Source of the DNA: Pogonophryne albipinna
Taxonomy: Eukaryota > Chordata > Actinopteri > Perciformes > Artedidraconidae
Direction of reading: 5' to 3'
Length of the DNA: 64,000 nucleotides
Assembly (NCBI GenBank): GCA_028583405.1
Contig: CM053251.1
Location: 4,123,271 to 4,187,270 of the forward strand
Shown one piece after another: positions 36,073-48,346 of this stretch. Within the stretch, counting starts at the first letter, position 1, and the number at the start of each line of letters is the position of its first letter. The position numbers and the translations under genes were made by a program. Below the pieces are notes generated by a model, which ran no database searches, had not been told where the DNA came from, and was given only the letters and a program-made list of their open reading frames with translations.

Positions 36073-36430
36073 GAGGATGAACAGCAAATAGAGCATACAA
36101 AAAATCCATGGTCAAAGGTCATGAGAAATTATATTAAGCTCAAACTGTTCAAACTGTGCAAGACACAATGTAGGAAATGGAAACTTAGCGATGAATAATT
36201 AAGTGTATTTTATTTACAAACTAAAGTCTTTTATTTTTACTTGTGTCATTTGCGATGACCGTTTTTAAAAAAAAATTTTTTTAATATATTTATTTGACAG
36301 GGACAATGCACATTGATTGACATTTCTGTAAATGCACCAGAGTTGGCCATTGTGTTCAAGGGATCTGCTTCTCCCTTCCAGTGCATTTATTATGTCAATA
36401 TGTCGCAGTATTTGCAGAAGCTAAGAATTT

Positions 36431-36444
36431 ACCAGGAGTGGGGT
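36431..36444 (-). pseudogene. tRNA-Leu locus 50, 3' stub before LTR
   Basis: ACCAGGAGTGGGGT, then the LTR. The rest of this type A tRNA is at 37397-37468. Confidence 0.85.
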
Positions 36445-37396
36445 TGTTGGAACAGATATCTCTGCTCCACGCCGATCCTATATGAGTTTGCTTTAAAAGA
36501 AGGAAAACTCAAAACAACCAGGATAGGGGTTAAACAATAATCTGCTTTAATGATAAACGGTAAGAATACAAATACACTTCTCCAAAGGTGTAGGCCCACG
36601 CCCTGCTCTGGTCAAAATGCCGGGAGAACCTTTCATCTTGACGGCAGGAGCAAAAGAGAACGAACTAAAAGATAGAACAGGCTTACATGCAGAAAACAAA
36701 ACAGGAGGGGTTGGGTCAGCTGGTCATCTTTTCAGGTCATCTCATTGGGAGATGCAAAAGATGCTCTGTCGCAGCGAATCAGCGCGTGCCAGCAGAGGAC
36801 CCGCAAACAGTCTCAGTTTGAAGCAAAACACATCTGGCGTTCGCTGTCTCATATTTCTGCAGCCTCCACACACACACATCCCCCCACATTCCAGAGACCT
36901 GAGTTGGGTCTAAAGAATATTCTCTTGCTCACATCTTACTCCAAATAATGGTTTTACTCCTCATATTTCTGCTTCTGGTTACACAGACTGCTATTATTAA
37001 TACAAAGTAATTAAACACACACATATACTATTCAAGATATGTAGACTTCCCTGAAACATGACATACTGGAGATCTTAAGCAGAAGGTACTCTCATCCACC
37101 TAGCCCACTGTCCTGCATACCTACACCTCCCCCACAGAGCAATACAACCTGTTTATTCCAAGCACCCCGGGATGTTTGAGCAAGTTTAGTCCTCACATTT
37201 ATGAAAGGATAAAACAGAGAAATCAATACAAAACACAAACACATGTATTGTTTTGAACAGTATTCACTTAACTGCTACTATTGATAATTTCCAGAGAAAC
37301 TCAAGGGGCCTCTTTTAATATCTGGAAGTTGCAACAAGACTTTCTGCCATTTCAAATGTAACACACTTCCCAAATATCAGATGATAATAATCTTCA
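36445..37396 (+). mobile_element. Solo LTR, 952 bp, in the T arm of a tRNA gene
   Basis: Starts TGTTGGAACAGATATC and ends TAATAATCTTCA, with TG...CA ends and a 4-bp flanking repeat GGGT (36441-36444, 37397-37400). No internal coding region is present, so it is a solo LTR of a retrotransposon or retrovirus. Orientation is inferred from CTATATGAG near the start and, in the second copy, AATAAA about 695 nt in. Family not identified. Confidence 0.75.
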
Positions 37397-37468
37397 GGGT
37401 TCGAACGCACGAGGGCTATTGCCCATTGGATCTTAAGTCCAACACCTTAACCACTCGGCCATCCTGGT
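37397..37468 (-). pseudogene. tRNA-Leu locus 50, main part after LTR
   Basis: Continues from GGGTTCGAAC to CATCCTGGT with two extra substitutions (CGCACGAGG and CCAACACC), consistent with decay after insertion. Confidence 0.87.
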
Positions 37469-38063
37469 AAGGATGCACAGAAATTAGAGCATCAAATGTA
37501 TCTATTGTCAAAGGTCTTGAGAAATTATATTAATCGAATGGATACCTTAACCACTCAAACTGTGCAAGACAAAATGTAAACAAAATGTAAAAAAGAGCAA
37601 GTAATTATTGACAGTTTTTTATATACAAACTCAACTTTTTTTTGCTTTGTCATTTGCTTATAATTGCTACCGTATCACCGTTTGTTGGGTTTAAGGGACC
37701 TGCTTCTCCCTTACGGTACGTTCACACGCCTCCCATTCACTTTGAATGGGGTGACGTCAAGCTTTGCCGAACTGCATTGTGGTTCCGTCGCATCGCTTTG
37801 CCTCCGTTGCTCGCTTCGAAAGTTGAGAAAAGTTCAACTTTTTTGACGCGTCAGCCAATCAAATAATATGCCAGTATGAGCACTAGCCAATCAAACCGCT
37901 GCTTGTGTGTCAGGGGTGGGAGATTCATGTGATTGGTTGTTGGTCGAGTTTCAGACACGCCCGGCGGCAAGCTTCAACGCACACCTCTGTGTGGACGGGC
38001 CGTTACAGTGTAGGGGGCATTTAATATGTTAGTTTATTGGTTTATCTACAGAAGTTAATATTT

Positions 38064-38145
38064 ACCAGGAGTGGGGTTTGAACCCACGAGGGCTATTGCC
38101 CATTGGATCTTAAGTCCAACGCCTTAACCACTCGGCCATCCTGGT
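38064..38145 (-). tRNA. tRNA-Leu(UAA), locus 51, type B
   Basis: Intact A57 body. Confidence 0.93.
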
Positions 38146-38527
38146 GAGGATGAACAGCAAATAGAGCATACAAATAATCCATGGTCAAAGGTCATGAGAA
38201 AATATATTAAGCTCATGGATACCTTAACCGTTCAAACTGTGCAAGACACAATGTAGGAAATGGAAACTTAGCGATTAATAATTAAGTGTATTTTATTTAC
38301 AAACTAAAGTCTTTTATTTTTACTTGTGTCATTTGCGAAGGCCGTTTGAATTTTTTGTTTTTTATAATATATTTATTTGACAGGGACAGTGCACATTGAT
38401 TGACATTTCTGTAAATGCGCCAGAGTTAGCCAACAGGATATGTTTGTTGTGTTCAAGGGATCTGCTTCTCCCTTCCAGTGCATTTATTATGTCAATATGT
38501 CGCTGTATTTGCAGACGCTAAGAATTT

Positions 38528-38609
38528 ACCAGGAGTGGGGTTCGAACCCACGAGGGCTATTGCCCATTGGATCTTAAGTCCAACGCCTTAACCACTCGGC
38601 CATCCTGGT
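38528..38609 (-). tRNA. tRNA-Leu(UAA), locus 52, type A, G57 form
   Basis: Intact body with T loop TTCGAAC. Confidence 0.94.
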
Positions 38610-39227
38610 AAGGATGAACAGGAATTAGAGCATCAAATTGATATATTGTCAAAGGTCATGAGAAATTATATTAATCGAATCGATACTTTAACCACTCAAA
38701 CTGTGCAAGACAAAATTTAAACAAAATGTAAAAAAGAGCGAGTAATTATTGACAGTTTTTTATATACAAACTCAACTTTTTTTTACTTTGTCATTTGCTT
38801 ATAATTGCTACCGTATCACCGTTTGTTGAGTTTAAGGGACCTGCTTCTCCCTTACGGTACGTTCACACGGTTCCGTTGCTTCAACGGAGACGCCTCCCAT
38901 TCACTTTGAATGGGGTGACGTCAAGCTTTGCCGAACTGCATTGTGGTTCCGTTGCATCGCTTTGCCTCCGTTGCTCGCTTCGAAAGTTGAGAAAAGTTCA
39001 ACTTTTTTGACGCGTCAGCCAATCAAATAATATGCCAGTATGAGCTCTAGCCAATCAAACCGCTGCTTGTGTGTCAGGGGTGGGAGATTCATGTGATTGG
39101 TTGTTGGTCGAGTTTCAGACACGCCCGGCGGCAAGCTTCAACGCACACCTCTGTGTGGACGGGCCGTTACAGTGTAGGGGGCATTTAATATGTTAGTTTA
39201 TTGGTTTATCTACAGAAGTTAAGATTT

Positions 39228-39309
39228 ACCAGGAGTGGGGTTTGAACCCACGAGGGCTATTGCCCATTGGATCTTAAGGCCAACGCCTTAACCACTCGGC
39301 CATCCTGGT
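39228..39309 (-). tRNA. tRNA-Leu locus 53, type B, anticodon-stem mismatch
   Basis: Plus-strand CTTAAGGCC gives C31 opposite U39, losing the pair next to the anticodon loop. Confidence 0.82.
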
Positions 39310-39692
39310 GAGGATGAACAGCAAATAGAGCATACAAATAATCCATGGTCAAAGGTCATGAGAAAATATATTAAGCTCATGGATACATTAACCGTTCAAA
39401 ACTGTGCAAGACACAATGTAGGAAATGGAAACTTAGCGATTAATAATTAAGTGTATTTTATTTACAAACTAAACTATTTAGTTTTTATTTGTGTCATTTG
39501 CGAGGGCCGTTTTCTTTTCTTTCTTTTTTTTATATATTTATTTGACAGGGACAGTGCACATTGATTGACATTTCTGTAAATGCGCCAGAGTTAGCCAACA
39601 GGATATGTTTGTTGTGTTCAAGGGATCTGCTTCTCCCTTCCAGTGCATTTATTATGTCAATATGTCGCTGTATTTGCAGAAGCTAAGAATTT

Positions 39693-39706
39693 ACCAGGAG
39701 TGGGGT
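39693..39706 (-). pseudogene. tRNA-Leu locus 54, 3' stub before second LTR
   Basis: Same break as locus 50. The rest of the gene is at 40656-40727. Confidence 0.85.
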
Positions 39707-40655
39707 TGTTGGAACAGATATCTCTGCTCCGCGCCGATCCTATATGAGTTTGCTTTAAAAGAAGGAAAACTCAAAACAACCAGGATAGGAGTTAAACAAT
39801 AATCTGCTTTAATGATAAACGGTAAGAATACAAATACACTTCTCCAAAGGTGTAGGTCCATGCCCTGCTCTGGTCCAAATGCCGGGAGAACCTTTCATCT
39901 TGACGGCAGGAGCAAAAGAGAACGAACTAAAAGATAGAACAGGCTTACATGCAGAAAACAAAACAGGAGGGGTTGGGTCAGCTGGTTCTTTTCAGGTCAT
40001 CTCATTGGGAGATGCAAAAGATGCTCTGTCGCAGCGAATCAGCACGTGCCAGCAGAGGACCCGCAAACAGTCTCAGTTTGAAGCAAAACACAACTGGCGT
40101 TCGCTGTCTCATATTTCTGCAGCCTCCACACACACCATCCCCCCACATTCCAGAGACCTGAGTTGGGTCTAAAGAATATTCTCTTGCTTACATCTTACTC
40201 CAAATAATGGTTTTACTCCTCATATTTTCCGCTTCTGGTTACACAGACTGCTATTATTAATACAAAGTAATTAAACACACACATATACTATTCAAGATAT
40301 GTAGACTTCCCTGAAACATGACATACTGGAGATCTTAAGCAGAAGGTACTCTCATCCACCTAGCCCACTGTCATGCATACCTACACCTCCCCCACAGAGC
40401 AATAAAACCTGTTTACTCCAAGCACCCCAGAATGTTTGAGCAAGTTTAGTCCTCACATTTATGAAAGGATAAAACAGAGAAATCAATACAAAACACAAAC
40501 ACAGGTATTGTTTGAACAGTATTCACTTAACTGTTACTATTGATAATTTCCAGAGAAACTCATGGGGCCCCTTTTAATATCTGGAAGTTGCAACAAGACT
40601 TTCTGCCATTTCAAATGTAACACACTTCCCAAATATCAGATGATAATAATCTTCA
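39707..40655 (+). mobile_element. Solo LTR, 949 bp, duplicated copy
   Basis: Same ends, same GGGT duplication and same tRNA position as 36445-37396, about 3.26 kb away, so array duplication copied it. Scattered substitutions and small indels separate the two. AATAAA at 40401 (AATACA in the other copy). Confidence 0.78.
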
Positions 40656-40727
40656 GGGTTCGAACCCACGAGGGCTATTGCCCATTGGATCTTAAGTCCA
40701 ACGCCTTAACCACTCAGCCATCCTGGT
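40656..40727 (-). pseudogene. tRNA-Leu locus 54, main part after LTR
   Basis: GGGTTCGAACCC to ATCCTGGT with a D-stem change (CACTCAGCC for CACTCGGCC). Confidence 0.87.
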
Positions 40728-41305
40728 AAGGATGAACAGGAATTAGAGCATCAAATTGATCTATTGTCAAAGGTCATGAGAAATTATATTAATCGAATGG
40801 ATACCTTAACCACTCAAACTGTGCAAGACAAATTAAACAAAATGTAAAAAAGAGCGAGTAATTATTGACAGTTTTTTAGATACAAACTCAACTTTTTTTA
40901 CTTTGTCATTTGCTTATAATTGCTACCGTATCACCGTTTGTTGGGTTTAAGGGACTGCTTCTCCCTTACGGTACGTTCACACGGTTCCGTTGCGTGCTTC
41001 AACGGAGACGCCTCCCATTCACTTTGAATGGGGTGACGTCAAGCTTTGCCGAACTGCATTGTGGTTCCGTCGCATCGCTTTGCCTCCATTGCTCGCTTCG
41101 AAAGTTGAGAAAAGTTCAACTTTTCAAGCGTCAGCCAATCAAATAATATGCCAGTATGAGCACTAGCCAATCAAAAGCACATGATTGTGTGTCCGGGGCG
41201 GGATATTAATGTTGTTGGTCGAGTGCCAGACGCGCCCACCGGCAAGCTTCAACACGACAGAACCGTGTGGAAAGATTAGTGTTGGTGAAGCAGAAGTTAA
41301 GATGT

Positions 41306-41387
41306 ACCAGGAGTGGGGTTTGTAACCACGAGGGCTATTGCCCATTGGATCTTAAGTCCAATGCCTTAACCACTCGGCCATCCTAGT
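41306..41387 (-). tRNA. tRNA-Leu locus 55, degenerate, right end of array
   Basis: 82 nt, with an altered T loop and stem (TTTGTAACCACG on the plus strand), A26 and an acceptor U-G pair (CCTAGT). Probably non-functional. No array sequence follows. Confidence 0.8.
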
Positions 41388-42026
41388 GATATTCTTCTCT
41401 GTTTTTATGTCATTCTATGAATCAAGTAATTATAACAGTATCTGGAGTTTACAACTGCCTTATTGTATGGAGAGCTCCTTCAGTACAAAAAGCCCTGCTG
41501 CATCTGAAGGCAGCGTGTATGAGGAGAGAGGAACGCACTACATATATCTTGTATCTGTTCACTATTGCTAAACGTATAGTTCCCTTGATAATCCTACCAT
41601 GAAGGAATGTGTTGTGTGCATGCATCCCATCATGTCCCATGTTGTTTGACCGCTGTTGACGACACTGTTGACATTCATTCAAACTTTTCCTGAGATAACA
41701 GAGAGTGTATGGAGCTGAGAACTAATTACGGTCTATATTGTTATTGTTTGAGCTATTCCTTATAACATCTGTTAAAGGAATGTAGACAGCTACAGTAATA
41801 TACCTGAAGGATTCTTGCTTTTTGTATTCACGATGGAATGCACTTACTGTGAGACGCTTTGTATAAAAGAGTGAGCTACATGAAATGGAATGTGCTTGTT
41901 ACGCACAGAAGCTGTTGGAAAAAAAATATTTGCTCACTGCTGCTGGAATGACGAGAAATGAAGGAAGTGGCATTTAAGCAGCTTCCACTGTGTTTGCGCT
42001 CTGTAAGGCTTTCTGATACTTGCTCC

Positions 42027-42030
<4 letters not shown>
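41388..42030. other. No gene recognised
   Basis: Unique-looking AT-balanced sequence between the array and the microsatellites. Short open frames only, with no family resemblance. Confidence 0.5.
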
Positions 42031-42089
<59 letters not shown>

Positions 42090-42093
42090 GTGT

Positions 42094-42133
<40 letters not shown>

Positions 42134-42237
42134 GTCTGGTGTGTGTGTGTGTGTGCGTGTGTGTGCGTGCGTGTGTGTGTGTGTGTGTGTGGTGTGTGTG
42201 TGTGTGGTGTGTGTGCGTGTGTGTGTGTGTGTGTGGG
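42031..42237. repeat. (GT)n microsatellite
   Basis: About 207 nt of nearly pure GT with a few interruptions (GTTGTGTGG, GCGT). Confidence 0.97.
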
Positions 42238-42335
42238 CTCAGTAGGATGTCAGCAGACTCCTCCTTCAGAATCTGCCCATATGGTGTTTAAGCTTAGTGT
42301 CATCATTTGGCCTGACAAAGTATTTTCCTATGCTT

Positions 42336-42410
42336 TACACACACACACACACATATGCAGGCACACACACGCACACACACACACGCACGCGCGCACACAC
42401 ACACACATAC
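42336..42410. repeat. (CA)n microsatellite
   Basis: CA/GC-interrupted repeat, complementary to the GT tract 100 nt upstream. Confidence 0.95.
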
Positions 42411-42414
42411 CATG

Positions 42415-42720
42415 TATACATCATTTCAGGGGACATTACATTGACTTACATGCATTTCCTGGAGACTTATCCTAACCTTAACCATAACCAACGCCTGCCT
42501 AACCCTAACCCTTACCCTTAACCTAACCCTTAACCTAACCCTTACCCTAACCCTAACCCTTAACCTTACCCTAACCCTAATCCTAATCCTAACCAAGTCT
42601 TCACCCTAAAAGTAATGATTCCCCTCATGGGGACCTCCATTTTGTCCCCATAAGGGAGGCGAGTCCCCACATGTGACTGTGTAAACAGCTTTAGGTCCCC
42701 ACAAGTATAGTAATGCTAGG
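42415..42720. repeat. Dispersed fish repeat with telomere-like CCCTAA block
   Basis: GGGGACATTACATTGACTTA leads into variant CCCTAA repeats (42471-42594). These are followed by TTTTGTCCCCATAAGGGAGG and GGTCCCCACAAG and then a CA repeat. I recognise this layout as a common teleost dispersed repeat. Many CCCTAA units are imperfect, so it is not a fresh telomere fusion. Confidence 0.65.
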
Positions 42721-42743
42721 CCACACACACACACACCCCCACC

Positions 42744-42834
<91 letters not shown>
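42721..42834. repeat. (CA)n microsatellite with CCCA interruption
   Basis: 114 nt of CA with an internal ACCCACCCACCC. Confidence 0.97.
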
Positions 42835-44257
<1,423 letters not shown>

Positions 44258-44260
44258 TAA

Positions 44261-44926
44261 AAGTCCCATGACATGTCCATTTCTACTGATCATAATTCCA
44301 TTGTTGAGGTCTACTAGAATAGATTTATATTGTGCAATGTTCCAAACTCACATTGGTTTCTCATACAGCATCTCTGTATAGTATGTGTATTCACTCTCTG
44401 TCCTACACGGCTTGTTGGAGCTCCTGCCCCCCCCCTGTGAGCCCAGTGGCCGTCTGCGAGACAGCGAGACACCGCGAAACCCAGCCCGAACACACACACA
44501 CACCCGCAGCCTGGCTGGGAGTTTGTGTGTGTGCCCAGGCAGAGTTCCGCGGTGTCTCGCTGTCTCGCCGACCCCACACCAGTGAGCCAGCTCACAGTGT
44601 CCCGCTCCTCGAAGCAGCGAGCCTCGCAACGTCCCGCCGAGTGTGTGTGTGTGTGAGGAAGTCCACGGATTGGTCCAAACGTAACGGCTCCGTGGACGTA
44701 ACTATACCCGAAATACGTCTATACCCAGGAAGCAAACAATAGAAAAAGAGAAATGTCCAACGAGGCGTTCTGGGGCAGCACAGACAGGTCTTTTCTGTGT
44801 TAGAGTTTTACTCGCTACATGGTGTACTTTGAGGGTTTGTGACTCTGCAGACCGTTTACATGCAGAAAAACCTTCATAACACACAAGGGGACGGGTGATA
44901 ACCGGAACAGCATGACATGGGCCCTT
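44261..44926. mobile_element. 666-bp MITE with TAA target duplication (Harbinger-like)
   Basis: Left end AAGTCCCATGACATG, right end CATGACATGGGCCCTT (reverse complement AAGGGCCCATGTCATG). TAA occurs on both sides (44258-44260, 44927-44929). A 3-bp TAA duplication fits PIF/Harbinger. The interior has GC-rich hairpin-prone sequence and short CA/GT runs but no transposase. Confidence 0.75.
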
Positions 44927-44929
44927 TAA

Positions 44930-46540
44930 GATCAGGATTATTGTAAAGAGTTTCTATTGGTTTTAGTGACAACATATTTGTATTGCACTTTCATGTTTAA
45001 ATAATCAGAGCACTGCTTTCACTTCCATGTTGGGTTATTATCCTGCTTATATACAAAGTAGAGCTGCACCATCTTATAAAACATTAAGAGTAGGGCTGCA
45101 GGATTTGGCAAAAAAACAAAACAGTCACCCTAATAACAGTGCAATCAATGTTGTATCGCTGTAAACAATAATCACATTGGGGGTATGTGAAAGGTGATGA
45201 CAGAGCAAAAACTGCTCACATCACATATTCATATCTCATCCTTTCAGACACATACCTTCACTCTTATGGCTATACATTGGTTCCTTTATCTTGCATTGGC
45301 TCCATCCTCCCTCAGGGATCTACAAGCATCATCATATTTGGTGTAATCCCCATGAAGTGAAGTAGTGTGGAGCAGTGCTCTGTAGCTCTGCAGATAAACT
45401 GAGTCATCATGACTTTATCTCTTCATCTATAATGTATGAAGCCACTGAGGCTCTGCTGACTCTGCAGACCTGCTGACAAAACTCCTCCCATCACCAACAC
45501 AGTGGCAGTCAAGTGGCACCATTACGTTTCATTCTGTCTGCTTCTCTGTCTCACCTTCGTCTCTCTTCCTCTTGACTTGAAGAGGGAGTTAACATGTTGA
45601 TTTCGTCCATACTGTAGGTACAAATGTTAAAGAACGCCATCGAATACTGTCTGCCACCGAGGGTGTTTCAGTTCAAAGCTCAACCCTTTCATCTCTTGAT
45701 GGGGAACACTTTCATTATAATTATAAGGACATTTAATAGTATTGCTTGTACGTACATTGTATATAGGATGTTGTGTTAGATTAGTAGTGGTGTACTGTTT
45801 TTGCAGTATTGGTAGTGGTAACTTATGTCAGTCCTTATTGAAAGTCTTCCCAAAAAGTAACAAATAAGGCCTAAAATTAAAGGGTGAAAAAAATAATTTG
45901 ACCATAAAGTTTGGGCTAAAAGTTAAGATGGTTATATATTTGTATCAAATACTTACAGGCAACTCTTTCAATACTAGATTTACACAAACAGAAACAGTTG
46001 TGTAAGGGTGTTTCATGCATTAGTAGACAGTTTCAGTCTTGTTTTGTTTTCCATTGATCGAGAGTAACAGCATGGCCAAAATAAAGGAATAGAAGCTAGT
46101 GCCTGTAGAGGTGATTAATGAAGAAATGGCGTCACCTCCCACCTCCTGATGAACAGAAAACGCCTCTTCAGTGTTTTCCTGACGCACAAGTGTCGTGTTG
46201 GACTTTTATTTGGATCACTGTGGTGCTTGGTATGCATCCAGGAAGACTAAGACACTTTGTTCTTATTTAATGATGAATCCGGTCAGCACGCTGGAAAAAA
46301 TGCTGCTCCAAAATCACGTAAACGAATAATAAAAACAAGGTGTTTTCAAACAAATCTGCCAATAAAACAAGTGAACATTTGCTTGGTGAGATTTCTTGAA
46401 ATAAGTTGGGATATTTAGAAGAATTAGATCCTGTAATTAACTGGGAAAACTTGCTCAACATTTTTCTGATTTCTGATGTTAGTTAGTGATTTTCAATAAC
46501 ATTAAAACAAATGTTTCATCTGAGATACAACTCAGAATAA
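44930..46540. other. No gene recognised
   Basis: Non-coding sequence, probably intronic, without clear repeats or splice-bounded open frames. Confidence 0.5.
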
Positions 46541-46554
46541 GATGTTTTGTCTAA

Positions 46555-47250
46555 AAACAAGACCCGATGTCTCACTGCATTGCTCTCGTCATCTCACGCC
46601 TAGACTACTGCAACTCCCTCCTGGCTGGTCTACCTGCATGTGCCATCCGACCTCTGCAGCTCATCCAGAATGCAGCGGCTCGTCTGGTCTTCAACCTTCC
46701 AACATTTTCCCACACCACTCCGCTCCTCCGCTCCCTCCACTGGCTTCCGGTAACTGCTAGAATCCACTTCAAGACAATGGTACTTGCGTACCATGCTGTG
46801 AATGGATCTGGCCCTTCCTACATCCAGGACATGGTTAAACTGTACACCCCAGCACGTGCATTCCGCTCTGCATCAGCCAAACAGCTCGCTGCACCCGCAC
46901 TGCGAGGGGGACCCAAGTTCCCATCAGCAAAAACACGTGGGTTTGCTATCCTGGCTCCAAAATGGTGGAATGAGCTCCCCATTGACATCAGGACAGCAGA
47001 AAGCTTACACACCTTCCGGCGCAGACTGAAAACTCATCTCTTTCGACTCCACTTCGAGCGATAGAACTATTAACAAAGCACTTATATACTAATAAAGGAC
47101 TGGCTTATCTAAAGCCAGTTGAGTAGCACTTTTGTTTTAGCTCTATGAAACCTCTGTTTTCTTCAAGTTCTATCTTCTTGGTCGAACGCACTTATTGTAA
47201 GTTGCTTTGGATAAAATCGTCAGCTAAATGCAATGTAATTTGATTGGACG
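46555..47250 (+). mobile_element. L2-clade LINE, 5'-truncated 3' end
   Basis: Open to the stop at 47062, encoding the C-terminus after the reverse transcriptase core: SRLDYCNSLLAGLP, LQLIQNAAARLVF, LHWLPVTARI, WWNELP and FRRRLKTHLFR. This is characteristic of fish L2/CR1-type LINEs. The 3' UTR ends TTGGATAAAATCGTCAGC and TAAATGCAATGTAAT, the same tail found inverted at 62772. 5' truncation is the usual result of target-primed reverse transcription. No catalytic motif remains. Confidence 0.88.
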
Positions 47251-47346
47251 TTTATCTGTGGTAACCGTCTGTGGTACAGAGAGGAGTAAAGTCAAAGCAA
47301 TTTCTCCACGGAGGGAAAGCAGCTAATCTCAGCCCTGACTTCTCTC

Positions 47347-48346
47347 NNNNNNNNNNNNNNNNNNNNNNNNNNNNNNNNNNNNNNNNNNNNNNNNNNNNNN
47401 NNNNNNNNNNNNNNNNNNNNNNNNNNNNNNNNNNNNNNNNNNNNNNNNNNNNNNNNNNNNNNNNNNNNNNNNNNNNNNNNNNNNNNNNNNNNNNNNNNNN
47501 NNNNNNNNNNNNNNNNNNNNNNNNNNNNNNNNNNNNNNNNNNNNNNNNNNNNNNNNNNNNNNNNNNNNNNNNNNNNNNNNNNNNNNNNNNNNNNNNNNNN
47601 NNNNNNNNNNNNNNNNNNNNNNNNNNNNNNNNNNNNNNNNNNNNNNNNNNNNNNNNNNNNNNNNNNNNNNNNNNNNNNNNNNNNNNNNNNNNNNNNNNNN
47701 NNNNNNNNNNNNNNNNNNNNNNNNNNNNNNNNNNNNNNNNNNNNNNNNNNNNNNNNNNNNNNNNNNNNNNNNNNNNNNNNNNNNNNNNNNNNNNNNNNNN
47801 NNNNNNNNNNNNNNNNNNNNNNNNNNNNNNNNNNNNNNNNNNNNNNNNNNNNNNNNNNNNNNNNNNNNNNNNNNNNNNNNNNNNNNNNNNNNNNNNNNNN
47901 NNNNNNNNNNNNNNNNNNNNNNNNNNNNNNNNNNNNNNNNNNNNNNNNNNNNNNNNNNNNNNNNNNNNNNNNNNNNNNNNNNNNNNNNNNNNNNNNNNNN
48001 NNNNNNNNNNNNNNNNNNNNNNNNNNNNNNNNNNNNNNNNNNNNNNNNNNNNNNNNNNNNNNNNNNNNNNNNNNNNNNNNNNNNNNNNNNNNNNNNNNNN
48101 NNNNNNNNNNNNNNNNNNNNNNNNNNNNNNNNNNNNNNNNNNNNNNNNNNNNNNNNNNNNNNNNNNNNNNNNNNNNNNNNNNNNNNNNNNNNNNNNNNNN
48201 NNNNNNNNNNNNNNNNNNNNNNNNNNNNNNNNNNNNNNNNNNNNNNNNNNNNNNNNNNNNNNNNNNNNNNNNNNNNNNNNNNNNNNNNNNNNNNNNNNNN
48301 NNNNNNNNNNNNNNNNNNNNNNNNNNNNNNNNNNNNNNNNNNNNNN
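47347..48346. other. Assembly gap of 1,000 N
   Basis: Exactly 1,000 undetermined bases, a conventional placeholder. The true distance and even the linkage across it are uncertain. Confidence 0.99.

Larger units (their letters stand above)
1..41387 (-). repeat. Tandem tRNA-Leu(UAA) gene array, dimeric unit of about 1,166 bp
   Basis: The array holds 55 tRNA-Leu loci, all on the minus strand: 28 type A and 27 type B, normally alternating. A-to-B start spacing is about 693-702 nt and B-to-A about 464 nt, so one dimer is 1,157-1,171 bp. The two monomers are homologous along their spacers: both continue past the tRNA with GATGAACAG, then GGTCAAAGGTCATGAGA, GATACCTTAACC and CAAACTGT, and later CTGCTTCTCCCTT and CCAGTG. 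A carries a MITE between the last two; B carries an AT-rich block instead. Units from 1 to about 32 kb are nearly identical, while units from 35 to 41 kb carry many more differences. Tandem nuclear tRNA clusters are known in fishes. The left boundary lies outside the window. Confidence 0.95.

Noticed and set aside
1..41387. CRISPR-like or bacterial repeat system
   Set aside because: Repeat length (1.2 kb), eukaryotic tRNA content, splice sites and vertebrate repeats exclude it.
41958..42475. Cys-Val and Thr-His repeat proteins
   Set aside because: Translations of GT/CA microsatellites.
42471..42594. Telomere fusion site
   Set aside because: CCCTAA units are highly variable and belong to a dispersed fish repeat with CA and GTCCCCA parts.
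44332..44742. 136-residue open frame
   Set aside because: Lies wholly within the 666-bp MITE and is opposed by two open frames on the other strand.
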